Positions 7,071 to 14,045 are shown, counted from the stretch's first letter. The stretch: 15,412 bases of DNA from Candidatus Roizmanbacteria bacterium RIFCSPHIGHO2_01_FULL_39_8 (GCA_001789355.1 MFZI01000058.1:7992-23403); one strand, 5' to 3'. Numbers and translations are program-made. Notes: generated by a model not told the origin, from the letters alone.

Positions 7071-7331
7071 ATGAAGTACGAACTAACCTTTATCCTTCCT
7101 GAAAAAGAAGAAGTGAAATCGGTCAAAGATATTCTTCTCTCAGAAAAGGCAAAAATAGAAAAAGAGGAAGAGTGGGGCCAAAAAACACTTGCATATCCGA
7201 TAAAAAAACATGAACGTGCCTTCTATTTCCTTTGGTCTATTGATATAGATGACAAGAGAATCAGTGAAGTCAAGAAAAAATTGACCTTTAACGAAAAACT
7301 CATACGATATCTCTTGTTAAAAAAAGACTAA
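7071..7331 (+). CDS. rpsF: 30S ribosomal protein bS6
   Basis: The 86-residue product starts MKYELTFILPEKEE. It contains EEWGQKTLAYPIKKHERAFYFLWSIDID, matching the bS6 pattern in which W-G-x-R/K-x-L-A-Y-P-I is followed by an aromatic-rich strand. It ends LTFNEKLIRYLLLKKD, corresponding to the conserved N-E-x-x-x-R-x-L region. bS6 binds 16S rRNA in the platform together with bS18, whose gene is two genes downstream. It is slightly shorter than the usual 95-130 residues, lacking the acidic C-terminal tail. The ATG at 7071 is chosen over an out-of-frame ATG at 7067. It is the first gene of rpsF-ssb-rpsR, a gene order conserved across bacteria. Confidence 0.95.
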   Translation: MKYELTFILPEKEEVKSVKDILLSEKAKIEKEEEWGQKTLAYPIKKHERAFYFLWSIDIDDKRISEVKKKLTFNEKLIRYLLLKKD

Positions 7332-7336
7332 CTGAT

Positions 7337-7855
7337 ATGGCAAGCAGATCACTAAATAGAGTACTTTTGATTGGGAATCTCACAAGAGACCCCGAGTTGA
7401 AGTATACTCCGGCAGGCACAGCCGTATGCACATTTGGCGTTGCAACAAACAGATCGTGGAAAACAGCCGATGGTCAAACTAAAGAAGAAGCCCAATATCA
7501 CAGAATTGTTGCTTGGCAAAAACTTGCCGAACTTTGTGGAAAGCTTCTTACCAAGGGGAGAAAGGTCTATCTGGAAGGTCGATTAGTGTACCGAACGTTT
7601 ACCGGTCGTGACGGCCAGCAAAGAACTATAGCCGAAATAGTTCTTGACGATTTTATCGTCTTTGGTGACGGAAGAAAAGTCGCAGATGAAATTCCAACAG
7701 AAGCAGGAAAAGCTCCTGTTACTGAGTCGGCAGAAGAGTTACCAGCACAAGCTGAAGAGTTAACAGCGGCACCCGAAAAAAAAACTATCCAGCCTGAAGA
7801 AAAAAAGACGGAGAGTAAGAACGAGGATGTGAACCCGGATGACATTCCTTTTTAA
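7337..7855 (+). CDS. ssb: single-stranded DNA-binding protein
   Basis: Binds and protects single-stranded DNA during replication, recombination and repair, and recruits partner proteins. The 172-residue product has the OB-fold N-terminal domain (about 5-112), with typical segments SLNRVLLIGNLTRDPELKYT, YHRIVAWQKLAELCGKLLTKG and VYLEGRLVYRTF. A low-complexity Glu/Ala/Pro-rich linker follows (about 118-162), then the acidic tip DVNPDDIPF that docks helicases, nucleases and polymerase subunits. It starts 5 bases after rpsF and ends 17 bases before rpsR, so all three are likely one transcript. No Shine-Dalgarno sequence is visible. Confidence 0.97.
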   Translation: MASRSLNRVLLIGNLTRDPELKYTPAGTAVCTFGVATNRSWKTADGQTKEEAQYHRIVAWQKLAELCGKLLTKGRKVYLEGRLVYRTFTGRDGQQRTIAEIVLDDFIVFGDGRKVADEIPTEAGKAPVTESAEELPAQAEELTAAPEKKTIQPEEKKTESKNEDVNPDDIPF

Positions 7856-7872
7856 AATTTATCTAGAGAATT

Positions 7873-8082
7873 ATGAATAATTGTTTTTTTTGTAAATATC
7901 AATCAGACCCGACTTTCAAGCAAGTCGAGAATATAGAAAAATTCCTCTCGCCAAGAAAAAAAATTTTGGGAAGGGATAAGAGTGGTCTCTGTGCCAAACA
8001 CCAAAGAGCTCTCACCAAAGAAATAAAATATGCCCGCTTTCTTGCACTTATCCCGTATGTCTCCTACCAAGGTATACGCTAA
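7873..8082 (+). CDS. rpsR: 30S ribosomal protein bS18
   Basis: The 69-residue product belongs to the small-subunit platform with bS6. It carries the bS18 core SGLCAKHQRALTKEIKYARFLALIPYV, matching the conserved TGL-C-x-K-x-QR...AIKRARxLALLP signature. It also has an N-terminal CFFC pair (residues 4-7) and the Cys and His of LCAKH, which could form a zinc site (C-x2-C...C-x2-H). A C+ bS18 form of this kind is known in some bacteria; zinc binding here is inferred. It ends the rpsF-ssb-rpsR unit. The weak AGAG eight bases or so before the ATG is one of very few purine runs near a start in this window. Confidence 0.94.
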   Translation: MNNCFFCKYQSDPTFKQVENIEKFLSPRKKILGRDKSGLCAKHQRALTKEIKYARFLALIPYVSYQGIR

Positions 8083-8097
8083 ATTAATTGCTCTTTT

Positions 8098-8130
8098 TAG
8101 CTATCAACTACTCACTATAAACTACAAACT
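8098..8130. repeat. family 6 repeat, intergenic copy
   Basis: These 33 bases in the rpsR to 8151 gap match the reverse complement of 6845-6877 at 26 positions, with the shared end CTACAAACT. The copy sits just upstream of a -10 box and would cover the expected -35 region of that promoter, so it could influence it. Confidence 0.65.
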
Positions 8131-8138
8131 ATTTTAGT

Positions 8139-8144
8139 TATAAT
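8139..8144 (+). promoter_or_regulatory. -10 box TATAAT, leaderless arrangement
   Basis: A consensus TATAAT ends six bases before the ATG at 8151, putting the expected transcription start at the start codon itself. No convincing -35 is seen; that region lies inside the family 6 repeat. Confidence 0.6.
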
Positions 8145-8150
8145 TAATGC

Positions 8151-8867
8151 ATGATCATTTCTATTCCTATCCCGGATGACTCTGCCTGTATCCTTAAAAA
8201 AAATCAGTCGGTAGATTTTCAAACTCCCTACATCGAAAGAAAGACACATACGGACAGCTCTATTGCCGTATCTACAGAGTTGGGGATCAAGCCGGACGCA
8301 ATATTTCGTTATCTCAAGAAATTCGTTGGAGACCAAATTAATAAAGGCGATGTGTTAGCTGAAAAAAAAGTTTTGCTTGGCTATCGAAAAATAACAAGCG
8401 AATTCTCTGGTACCATCAAGGAAATCAACCACTATCAGGGAGAGATTGTTCTGTCTATAACCGAAGATACAAAAGAGAAAGCGCTCTCGTATTTCAGGGG
8501 TGAAGTCGAAGAAGTAACTCGTCATCATATCAAACTGTCAGTCAAATCCGCAAAAGAATATGAACTCAAGCGAGCATCTGCAAACTTTGGTGGAGAGGCC
8601 GTGTATGTTAAGAATCAGTCGACGAACCTTAATGCAGAAAATACTGCGGATAAGATTTTAGTCATCGAATCTCTCTCTTCTTATATGGCGTCAAAAGCTG
8701 AGGCTCTCGGAATCAAAGGCATGATTACATTTAAGGATTTTCAAGAAAAACCGGCAATCCATCTTGCACTTCTGAAAAATACAGCTGATCTCGCAAAAAT
8801 ATTCTCTCTTTCACTTCCTTATTGCGTTATTACTAAAGAATCTAGTAAAATCTACTTTTATTCATAA
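8151..8867 (+). CDS. conserved-type unknown protein with a barrel-sandwich-like segment
   Basis: I do not recognise a named family. The 238-residue product has no signal peptide or membrane helix. Residues about 57-105 read VGDQINKGDVLAEKK, then a strand, then EFSGTIKEINHYQGEIVLSI. This pattern (G-D-x-V-x-K-G-D-x-L-A...G-x-I-x-x-I) is seen in barrel-sandwich hybrid domains such as biotinyl/lipoyl-like and RnfC/NqrA-type folds, but no modifiable lysine motif is present. The C-terminal half has a compact alpha/beta character (ILVIESLSSYMASKAEALGIKGMI). The stop overlaps the ctpA-like start by one base (TAATG at 8865-8869), so the two are translationally linked. That suggests a role near envelope proteolysis or export. 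The start is supported by the -10 box six bases upstream. Confidence 0.6.
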   Translation: MIISIPIPDDSACILKKNQSVDFQTPYIERKTHTDSSIAVSTELGIKPDAIFRYLKKFVGDQINKGDVLAEKKVLLGYRKITSEFSGTIKEINHYQGEIVLSITEDTKEKALSYFRGEVEEVTRHHIKLSVKSAKEYELKRASANFGGEAVYVKNQSTNLNAENTADKILVIESLSSYMASKAEALGIKGMITFKDFQEKPAIHLALLKNTADLAKIFSLSLPYCVITKESSKIYFYS

Positions 8868-10090
8868 TGAAAAACCATATCACCAGAACTATTCTTTTTC
8901 TCTCCCTTGCCGTCTTTCTTTTTGGCACGGGTTTTAAGATTGGACAGGTGAATCAAAATTTTTTAAATACCTCTGCCCAAACTAACACAAAAGCGGCAAA
9001 AAATACTGATTTCTCATTGTTTTGGGATGTTTGGGGCAGACTTGAGGAAAAATTCATCGATAAAAAAAAGGTTGACTCACAAAAAATGTATTACGGAGCA
9101 ATAAAGGGGATGGTGTCATCACTTGAGGATCCTTACACATTTTTTCTTACTCCGGAAGAAAATAAGGAATCTAAGGATGATCTAGGAGGTAAGTTTGAAG
9201 GGATTGGAGCTCAATTAGGACTTCAAGATAATCGAATCGTCGTCGTTGCTCCACTAAAAAATTCACCCGCAGTCAAAGCGGGAGTCTTGGCCGGAGATTT
9301 TATCAATAAGGTAAATGGTCAGTCGACCAAAAATTGGACGCTTCCCCAGGCCGTATCGAAAATACGTGGACAGAAAGGTACAAAGGTCACTTTAACTATA
9401 GATCGGGATGGGAAAGAAAAAGATGTTGTTATCGTGAGAGATCAAATTCATGTCGATTCTGTCGAGCTTTCGTATGAAAAAAAAGGTTCACAGATGGTTG
9501 CTGTTATCAAAGTTAACCAGTTTGGTGATAATACAAATGAGGAGTGGGATAAGGCAGTCAGCGAAGTAGCACAAAAATGGCAGAGCAAAGAAATAAAAGG
9601 ACTCATTCTTGATCTTCGCGATAATCCTGGAGGGTACCTCGATGGTTCAGTCTATCTTGCATCTGAGTTTCTTCCGCTCGATACACTGGTAGTCAAACAG
9701 GAATCAACAATAGAAAATACGAAAACGTATACTGTTGAGAGACGGGGCCTACTCTTAGATATACCACTCGTCACTCTTATCAATAAAGGCTCTGCATCGG
9801 CATCGGAAATCTTAGCAGGTTCTCTGCGGGATCATAAAAAAACTACATTGGTTGGAGAAAAAAGCTTTGGCAAAGGTTCGGTACAAGAAGCGCTCGATCT
9901 AAAGGGGGGCGCAGGTCTTCATGTTACTGTGGCTAAATGGATTTTACCAAACGGTGACTGGATAAATGAAAAAGGAATCGAACCCGCTACTATAATCGAA
10001 AACGAATTAAAAGACGGAAATACCTTGGACAGAAAAAATGACTCGCAGCTTGATAAAGCAATAGAACAACTGACTCTGACCAAACCTTGA
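8867..10090 (+). CDS. S41 family C-terminal processing protease (CtpA/Prc-like)
   Basis: A membrane-anchored or secreted serine endopeptidase that trims C-termini or degrades envelope proteins. The 407-residue product has an N-terminal hydrophobic segment (about 8-24, an uncleaved anchor or signal). It then has an N-terminal helical region with YGAIKGMVSSLEDPYTFFLTPEE (typical of CTPs) and a PDZ domain beginning FEGIGAQLG (about 110-195). The protease core follows, with LILDLRDNPGGYLDGSV. The Ser-Lys dyad is visible: GSASASEI with the nucleophile at Ser311, and SFGKGSVQ with Lys336, 25 residues apart as in CtpB. It overlaps the upstream unknown gene by one base and precedes degP, forming an envelope-proteolysis group. 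Confidence 0.93.
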   Translation: MKNHITRTILFLSLAVFLFGTGFKIGQVNQNFLNTSAQTNTKAAKNTDFSLFWDVWGRLEEKFIDKKKVDSQKMYYGAIKGMVSSLEDPYTFFLTPEENKESKDDLGGKFEGIGAQLGLQDNRIVVVAPLKNSPAVKAGVLAGDFINKVNGQSTKNWTLPQAVSKIRGQKGTKVTLTIDRDGKEKDVVIVRDQIHVDSVELSYEKKGSQMVAVIKVNQFGDNTNEEWDKAVSEVAQKWQSKEIKGLILDLRDNPGGYLDGSVYLASEFLPLDTLVVKQESTIENTKTYTVERRGLLLDIPLVTLINKGSASASEILAGSLRDHKKTTLVGEKSFGKGSVQEALDLKGGAGLHVTVAKWILPNGDWINEKGIEPATIIENELKDGNTLDRKNDSQLDKAIEQLTLTKP

Positions 10091-10097
10091 TTTCAGA

Positions 10098-10145
10098 GTC
10101 ATCCTGAACAAATCCCTAAGTATTGGGGAGGAGTGAAGGATCTCT
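10098..10145. repeat. family 2-like repeat in the ctpA-degP gap
   Basis: The segment begins GTCATCCTGAAC and ends GTGAAGGATCTCT, the arms of the same type as the element at 5821-5889 (which ends with the complement of GTCATCCTGAAC). The centre (10112-10130) differs and can form a small CCC/GGG hairpin. It could influence mRNA 3' ends, but no T-run follows, so I do not call it a terminator. Confidence 0.6.
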
Positions 10146-10160
10146 ATACAATTTCATCAA

Positions 10161-10169
10161 TGCTATAAT
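10161..10169 (+). promoter_or_regulatory. extended -10 (TGCTATAAT) for degP
   Basis: TATAAT at 10164-10169 carries the TGn extension. It ends eight bases before the ATG at 10178, so the transcript would have at most a couple of leader bases. The -35 region is weak, which an extended -10 can compensate for. Confidence 0.65.
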
Positions 10170-10177
10170 ATATAAGC

Positions 10178-11308
10178 ATGAAAAAACTTTTATTTCTTCT
10201 TGCAATTCTCATCATTGTTTTAGCTTTAGCTCAGAGATCTCGACTTCCTTTATTACCAAATCAGGTATTAGATCAACCCGGAGTAGAGAAGCAGACGGTG
10301 GTATACCAAGAATCCATAATCACCAAAGTCATCGACGAATCTCTCCCTTCTGTAGTGACTATTGGAATAAACACAACAGTCCAATCAGGTAATTTTAATG
10401 AATTTGATCCGTTTGACCCTTTTGGTAACTTAAATCAGATGCCAAGCCAGAGGAGAAGGATCGAACAAAATATCGGCAGTGGTTTTATCATCTCTAAAGA
10501 CGGTCTCATTCTTACCAATAAACATGTTGTTTCCGATACCAGCGCCACATACAAAGTCTTGACTAATGATAAAAAAACATATCCTGTTGAGAAGATTTAC
10601 CGAGACCCGCTTAACGATCTTGCAATCTTAAAAATAAACGCTTCCAACTTAAAACCACTTAAAATGGGAGATTCATCAAAACTAAAATTGGGTCAGATCG
10701 CAATAGCCATAGGAACTCCTTTGGGGGAATTCACGAACACCGTCACGACAGGAATTATTTCTGGACTGGGAAGAGGAATCAATGCAGGCTCTCCCTTTGA
10801 AGGATATGTGGAAAAGCTTGATAACGTAATTCAGACAGACGCTGCGATAAACCCAGGCAACTCGGGAGGACCACTACTTAACTCATCAGGACAGGCCGTC
10901 GGAGTGAATACTGCGATAGCCGCTGAGGGCCAGAATATAGGCTTTGCGATTCCTATCGATGTAGCCAAAGACCTCATCGATAAGTTCAATAAAAATGGAG
11001 GCTCTTTTGAGCGACCCTATATCGGAGTACGTTATAAAATTATAGATAGACAGACTGCCGTACTCAATAGTCTGGTAGAAGGAGCCTACGTCATTGAAGT
11101 AATCGAAAACTCTCCTGCTTCAAAAGCCCAGATTCAGGACGAAGATGTAATCATTGATTTTGACGGTAAAAAAGTGAATGGAAACGATGATCAAGGGCTT
11201 GCAAAACAGATTCTTGAGAAGAAAGTAGGAGAAAGTGTAAAACTAAAGATATGGCGGAATGGAGAGACACTGGAGAAGACGCTCACTCTTGAAGCCTATC
11301 AAGAGTAA
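10178..11308 (+). CDS. DegP/HtrA-type serine protease with one PDZ domain
   Basis: Envelope quality-control protease that degrades misfolded proteins. The 376-residue product has an N-terminal membrane anchor (about 4-18) and a trypsin-like domain (about 45-275). The full catalytic triad is present: His116 in LTNKHVV, Asp147 in LNDLAIL, and Ser229 in PGNSGGPLL. A single C-terminal PDZ domain (about 285-372) includes VIEVIENSPASKAQIQDEDVIIDFDGKKV. One PDZ domain and an N-terminal anchor resemble DegS or HhoA/B architecture more than two-PDZ DegP. It follows the ctpA-like gene, separated by a repeat and its own extended -10. The start codon is fixed by this promoter spacing and by the immediate signal-like sequence. 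Confidence 0.94.
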   Translation: MKKLLFLLAILIIVLALAQRSRLPLLPNQVLDQPGVEKQTVVYQESIITKVIDESLPSVVTIGINTTVQSGNFNEFDPFDPFGNLNQMPSQRRRIEQNIGSGFIISKDGLILTNKHVVSDTSATYKVLTNDKKTYPVEKIYRDPLNDLAILKINASNLKPLKMGDSSKLKLGQIAIAIGTPLGEFTNTVTTGIISGLGRGINAGSPFEGYVEKLDNVIQTDAAINPGNSGGPLLNSSGQAVGVNTAIAAEGQNIGFAIPIDVAKDLIDKFNKNGGSFERPYIGVRYKIIDRQTAVLNSLVEGAYVIEVIENSPASKAQIQDEDVIIDFDGKKVNGNDDQGLAKQILEKKVGESVKLKIWRNGETLEKTLTLEAYQE

Positions 11309-11312
11309 TATT

Positions 11313-12194
11313 ATGTTGAATCCCATCCCGGAAAGTGAAGCCCCTGATGAAGTCAAAATCAATTATCAAAAAATAAAGAACGCGCTGCAATTGACTTCTC
11401 TTCCCATCTTTTTTTCCTACCTCGGATCTTTTCCTCTTTATCTTAACCATGTTACCACACAAATAACGAACAATCTTTCTCATCCTGATTTTCAGAGAAT
11501 ATCAGAAGAAACATCCATCAATTTACAATCCTTAATCAAGTCGTCTTTGATGAAATCCGATGAAACAAAAAAATGGCTTCAGCTTTATAAAAATTCCCCA
11601 TCGTTTTACTATTTTCAGAACGACCTTCGGAACATTTTCCTAACGAATATTAAACTTGCTTTTATTTTTATGTCTCTTCGCGAAGCTTTGAAAGGCTGGG
11701 CAATTGCCGCCAAAAAACTTGGTTCAAGTAAAACCGAGTCAGTTAATGAGGGTAATAAAAAAACTGACTCGGTTGATGAAACATCTCGATTCATTTTTGA
11801 AGGTTTTTCTCCATCAACTGACTCGGTTGATGAGACTAGTGAAAAAACCGGGTCAGTTGTACAATGGCAACATACCAGCTCCAATCAGCTCGTAATTCGT
11901 GAAAATTCTACTTTAGAAAAAGACATGCTTCCTGAGTTTTTACATCTATGTAAGCTCGATTTTCTTAGCGTTCTGAAGAAGGATGAATTTTGGGTTTTAC
12001 GGGTTGGAGTAGAGGAGTTGATTTTAAGAAATCTTTCTCTTTTCCCCGAGCTTATTTTTTCTCCGATCAATCTCACACTCAGACTCACCTTCAGTAATCC
12101 CGATTATCCCGATTTACTCTATCTCATCGCCGAACATTTTCCTACTTATGCGATGCAACGCATGCTCTTTAGTGGATATATGATGGAGGAATAG
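11313..12194 (+). CDS. DehI-like protein of unknown function with repeat-derived insert
   Basis: The 293-residue product starts MLNPIPESEAPDEVKINYQK. Its first 45 residues resemble the N-terminus of the DehI (2-haloacid dehalogenase DehI) family, IPExxAxxxVxxxYxxIxxxL...PxxFRxLaxxPxYL. This is recognised from memory and not proven; no catalytic residue was verified. The C-terminal third (LRLTFSNPDYPDLLYLIAEHFPTYAMQRM) is helical in character. Between them, about residues 140-182, is a polar Ser/Thr/Asp/Glu-rich linker made from two family 1 inverted repeats, containing TDSVDETS twice. The ATG at 11313 lies 4 bases after the degP stop. An upstream in-frame ATG at 11259 would overlap degP and is unlikely. 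It is convergent with the slipin gene, 3 bases away. Confidence 0.7.
   Translation: MLNPIPESEAPDEVKINYQKIKNALQLTSLPIFFSYLGSFPLYLNHVTTQITNNLSHPDFQRISEETSINLQSLIKSSLMKSDETKKWLQLYKNSPSFYYFQNDLRNIFLTNIKLAFIFMSLREALKGWAIAAKKLGSSKTESVNEGNKKTDSVDETSRFIFEGFSPSTDSVDETSEKTGSVVQWQHTSSNQLVIRENSTLEKDMLPEFLHLCKLDFLSVLKKDEFWVLRVGVEELILRNLSLFPELIFSPINLTLRLTFSNPDYPDLLYLIAEHFPTYAMQRMLFSGYMMEE
11732..11774 (+). repeat. family 1 inverted repeat, first coding copy
   Basis: The left arm AACCGAGTCAGTT (11732-11744) and right arm AACTGACTCGGTT (11762-11774) are perfect 13-base inverted copies with a 17-base spacer. The spacer resembles that of the intergenic copy at 1824-1870. The element is translated in frame; both arms give T-D/E-S-V. 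Confidence 0.9.
11816..11858 (+). repeat. family 1 inverted repeat, second coding copy
   Basis: The left arm AACTGACTCGGTT (11816-11828) and right arm AACCGGGTCAGTT (11846-11858) pair with one G-T wobble across a 17-base spacer. The left arm and the next eight bases match 11762-11782 at 20 of 21 positions, so this copy arose by local duplication or a second insertion. It is translated in frame. Confidence 0.88.
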
Positions 12195-12197
12195 TAT

Positions 12198-13061
12198 TTA
12201 TTTTTTCTGCAGGGGTATTACCTGTTTTCCTTCACCTTCGAGATTTAAGACGTTTACCAATTCTCCTTGGGAAGGAATTATATATTTGGTATTCTTTTCG
12301 AGTACCGTTTGGGATACCTCCAGTCTTCTCCATGCCTGGGCTTTTTCATCGAAGTATTTATTCGCCGATTCTGCAACTCGTTGTATAGCCTCAGCCTCTG
12401 CCTGTGCAGTCAATACGGTTGCTTTAGCTTCACCTTCAGCCTTGAGAATGTCTGCGGTCTTTTTTCCTTCAGCCTCAAGTACCTGACTCAGTTTTACCCC
12501 CTCAGCTTGGAGAATAGTCGCTCTTTTTTCTCGCTCGGCTCGCATCTGCAGACTCATCGCTTCAGTGATTTCTGCCGGCGGATCGATTTTCTGTACCTCA
12601 ACGCGTGTCACCTTGACTCCCCAGCCGTGAGTTGCCTCATCCAGTACGTCTCTGAGGCTTGAATTGATGACATCGCGAGCTGTCAAGGTTTCGTCCAATG
12701 TTTTATCACCGATGACATTCCTTAGATTGGTTTGAGCGAGTGTTGTTGCTGCGGTATCGAAGTCTTCGACTTCAAACTCTGCTTTTACCGGATCGACTAT
12801 TTTATGATAAATCACTGCGTCGACAGTGACGGTGACATTATCTTTTGTTATGACTTTCTGCGGCTCGACATTTATCACACGCTCTCTCATGTCCACTTTG
12901 ATAATGGTTTCTAGATAGGGGAGAACGAGATTGAGTCCCGGCTCGGCAACTGATTTGAATTTGCCCAGTCTTAATACAACACCTTTTTCATACTGGTTAA
13001 CAATCTTTACCCCTGCAATCAAAGTAACAATAGCCACAACCGCGATAATTATAAGTATCAT
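12198..13061 (-). CDS. SPFH/stomatin-family slipin
   Basis: A membrane-associated scaffold of the stomatin/prohibitin superfamily. The 287-residue product has one N-terminal hydrophobic segment (about 1-20), then VNQYEKGVVLRLGKFKSVAEPGLNLVLPYLETI. The SPFH core follows, with VDMRERVINVEPQKVITKDNVTVTVDAVIYHKIVDP, and WGVKVTRVEVQKIDPP. A long charged, Ala/Glu-rich helix (about 165-245) should form a coiled coil and drive oligomerisation. The stop lies 3 bases from that of the convergent DehI-like gene. It begins 4 bases after nfeD; stomatin and NfeD pairs are widely conserved in bacteria and are thought to act in membrane microdomain organisation. No promoter is visible in the 4-base gap, so it depends on the nfeD promoter. 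Confidence 0.93.
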   Translation of the reverse strand: MILIIIAVVAIVTLIAGVKIVNQYEKGVVLRLGKFKSVAEPGLNLVLPYLETIIKVDMRERVINVEPQKVITKDNVTVTVDAVIYHKIVDPVKAEFEVEDFDTAATTLAQTNLRNVIGDKTLDETLTARDVINSSLRDVLDEATHGWGVKVTRVEVQKIDPPAEITEAMSLQMRAEREKRATILQAEGVKLSQVLEAEGKKTADILKAEGEAKATVLTAQAEAEAIQRVAESANKYFDEKAQAWRRLEVSQTVLEKNTKYIIPSQGELVNVLNLEGEGKQVIPLQKK

Positions 13062-13065
13062 ACGT

Positions 13066-13497
13066 TTATTTAACTTTTAATGTCAGGCCACTTACTGATT
13101 CTACCACTATCTCTTTTCCTACGTCAATCGTCTTGTCGGAATTAGCGCGCCAAATCTCTCCTTCAATCTTGACTTGACCGGCTTTTTTTGCGGTGATCTC
13201 CTTTGTTACTAACCCTTTCCTGTGGAGAACGTTATCAACATTTGTGGATTTCGTTTCGATCGTAAGCGCTTTTTTGATGAATTTCCTTCCGATAAGAAGA
13301 TATAAAAAAGAGAGAGCCGCAATTGAGACTAAACTATACGTAGTCGAGTGTAGCAAAATTCCGAGACCGCCGGAGACGATAAATATTACGCCGATTAAGA
13401 GAAGATCAAATCCCGTAGCAGCTCCCAAAGCAACCTCGACAACAATAAGAACTAGTCCCGAAATTATAAGTAGATTATTCCAATCAAGTCTATCCAC
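13066..13497 (-). CDS. NfeD-family membrane protein (short form)
   Basis: The 143-residue product has about three to four hydrophobic segments in its first 75 residues (LLIISGLVLIVVEVAL, LLLIGVIFIVSGGLGILL, TYSLVSIAALSFLYLLI). These precede a soluble beta-rich C-terminal domain (KGLVTKEITAKKAGQVKIEGEIWRA...VGKEIVVESVSGLTLKV) that fits the NfeD OB-fold. The N-terminal protease domain of long NfeD proteins is absent. This short form is commonly paired with a slipin, as here. The start is the GTG at 13497: the next upstream in-frame codons reach a TAA, and a -10 box sits six bases upstream, giving a leaderless mRNA. An ATG a few bases upstream is in another frame. Confidence 0.88.
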   Translation of the reverse strand: MDRLDWNNLLIISGLVLIVVEVALGAATGFDLLLIGVIFIVSGGLGILLHSTTYSLVSIAALSFLYLLIGRKFIKKALTIETKSTNVDNVLHRKGLVTKEITAKKAGQVKIEGEIWRANSDKTIDVGKEIVVESVSGLTLKVK

Positions 13498-13503
13498 ACT
13501 GTC

Positions 13504-13532
13504 ATTTTAGTCCCTTCTGAGCAGAAATTCAA
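13504..13532 (-). promoter_or_regulatory. promoter of nfeD-slipin operon, leaderless
   Basis: On the minus strand a -35 TTGAAT (13532-13527), a 17-base spacer and a -10 TAAAAT (13509-13504) lie upstream of the GTG at 13497. Six bases separate the -10 and the start codon, so transcription should begin at or next to the GTG. This is one of the two best -35/-10 pairs in the window. Confidence 0.65.
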
Positions 13533-13564
13533 CCTAAAGAAAAAATAGAATAGAAAACATCTTG

Positions 13565-13585
13565 AATACATACCATATATGTATT
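13565..13585. promoter_or_regulatory. palindromic operator candidate upstream of the orphan gene
   Basis: AATACATA (13565-13572) and TATGTATT (13578-13585) are perfect inverted copies around a 5-base centre. The centre lies 20 bases upstream of the -10 at 13595, so it covers the -35 position. This is a typical place for a repressor dimer site. No regulator is identified. Confidence 0.5.
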
Positions 13586-13591
13586 TAATTG

Positions 13592-13600
13592 TGGTATAAT
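13592..13600 (+). promoter_or_regulatory. extended -10 (TGGTATAAT) for the orphan gene
   Basis: TATAAT at 13595-13600 carries TGG directly upstream and ends six bases before the GTG at 13607. The predicted transcript is leaderless. No good -35 is seen, consistent with an extended -10 promoter under the adjacent palindrome. Confidence 0.65.
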
Positions 13601-13606
13601 TATCAT

Positions 13607-14014
13607 GTGCCAGAAAAACAAGGAGGTCGCCACAACAGACCAAATAGATTTGCTCGTGTCATCTCAGATCTGTATGCCAGAATTAAGCAAAATAGGGAAA
13701 TTGAGTTCCAAAGCAAATATCCTCGTCCTGAGAGTATTTATATACATAACATAGGACGTGTCCATCATGAGGGAGAAAAGGTCCAGATTCCAAGACATAC
13801 GGAAGAAAATTATTACCAAAGAGGGGCAGCAAGGAGAGATTGTCCTTCCACATCGGGAAAAGTCGTTGCCTTTGACATCAGGGTATACGAAGATGAACGT
13901 GGTAAAAATCATTTTTTCTGGGTAGCCCGTGTGGCATGTGATAGAAGTAGTTCAGAGGATCCAAGAGATTTTTGTAATGCCTCTTGGGAGGAACAAACAC
14001 CCATCTCAAACTAA
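13607..14014 (+). CDS. unknown 135-residue protein, orphan
   Basis: I do not recognise this protein. From the GTG at 13607 it begins MPEKQGGRHNRPNRFARVI, a basic N-terminus. The middle is rich in Arg, His and Tyr (YIHNIGRVHHEGEKVQIPRH). The C-terminal half reads like beta strands (KVVAFDIRVYEDERG, HFFWVARVACD) and holds three cysteines in DCPST, ACDRS and DFCNA. There is no signal peptide or membrane segment. The TTG at 13589 would extend the frame through the -10 box, so the GTG is preferred. The gene has its own extended -10 and a palindromic operator candidate, suggesting regulated expression. It lies between the nfeD operon (divergent) and the hisS leader. Coding status is supported by promoter spacing and length only. 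Confidence 0.55.
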   Translation: MPEKQGGRHNRPNRFARVISDLYARIKQNREIEFQSKYPRPESIYIHNIGRVHHEGEKVQIPRHTEENYYQRGAARRDCPSTSGKVVAFDIRVYEDERGKNHFFWVARVACDRSSSEDPRDFCNASWEEQTPISN

Positions 14015-14045
14015 ATATTACATTTTCTCTCCACGGTGGTTTGGT

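Noticed and set aside
11259..11312. Upstream ATG extending the DehI-like protein by 18 residues
   Set aside because: It would overlap the degP PDZ coding sequence in another frame, and the extension (MERHWRRRSLL) has no family similarity; ATG 11313 begins the recognisable N-terminus.
13488..13498. CTATCCACA, one mismatch from a DnaA box
   Set aside because: Single occurrence at the nfeD start and no cluster of boxes or AT-rich unwinding region; not an origin.
13589..13606. TTG start for the orphan gene
   Set aside because: The extra codons are made of the -10 box itself (TGGTATAAT), so they would not be in the transcript; GTG 13607 fits the leaderless spacing.
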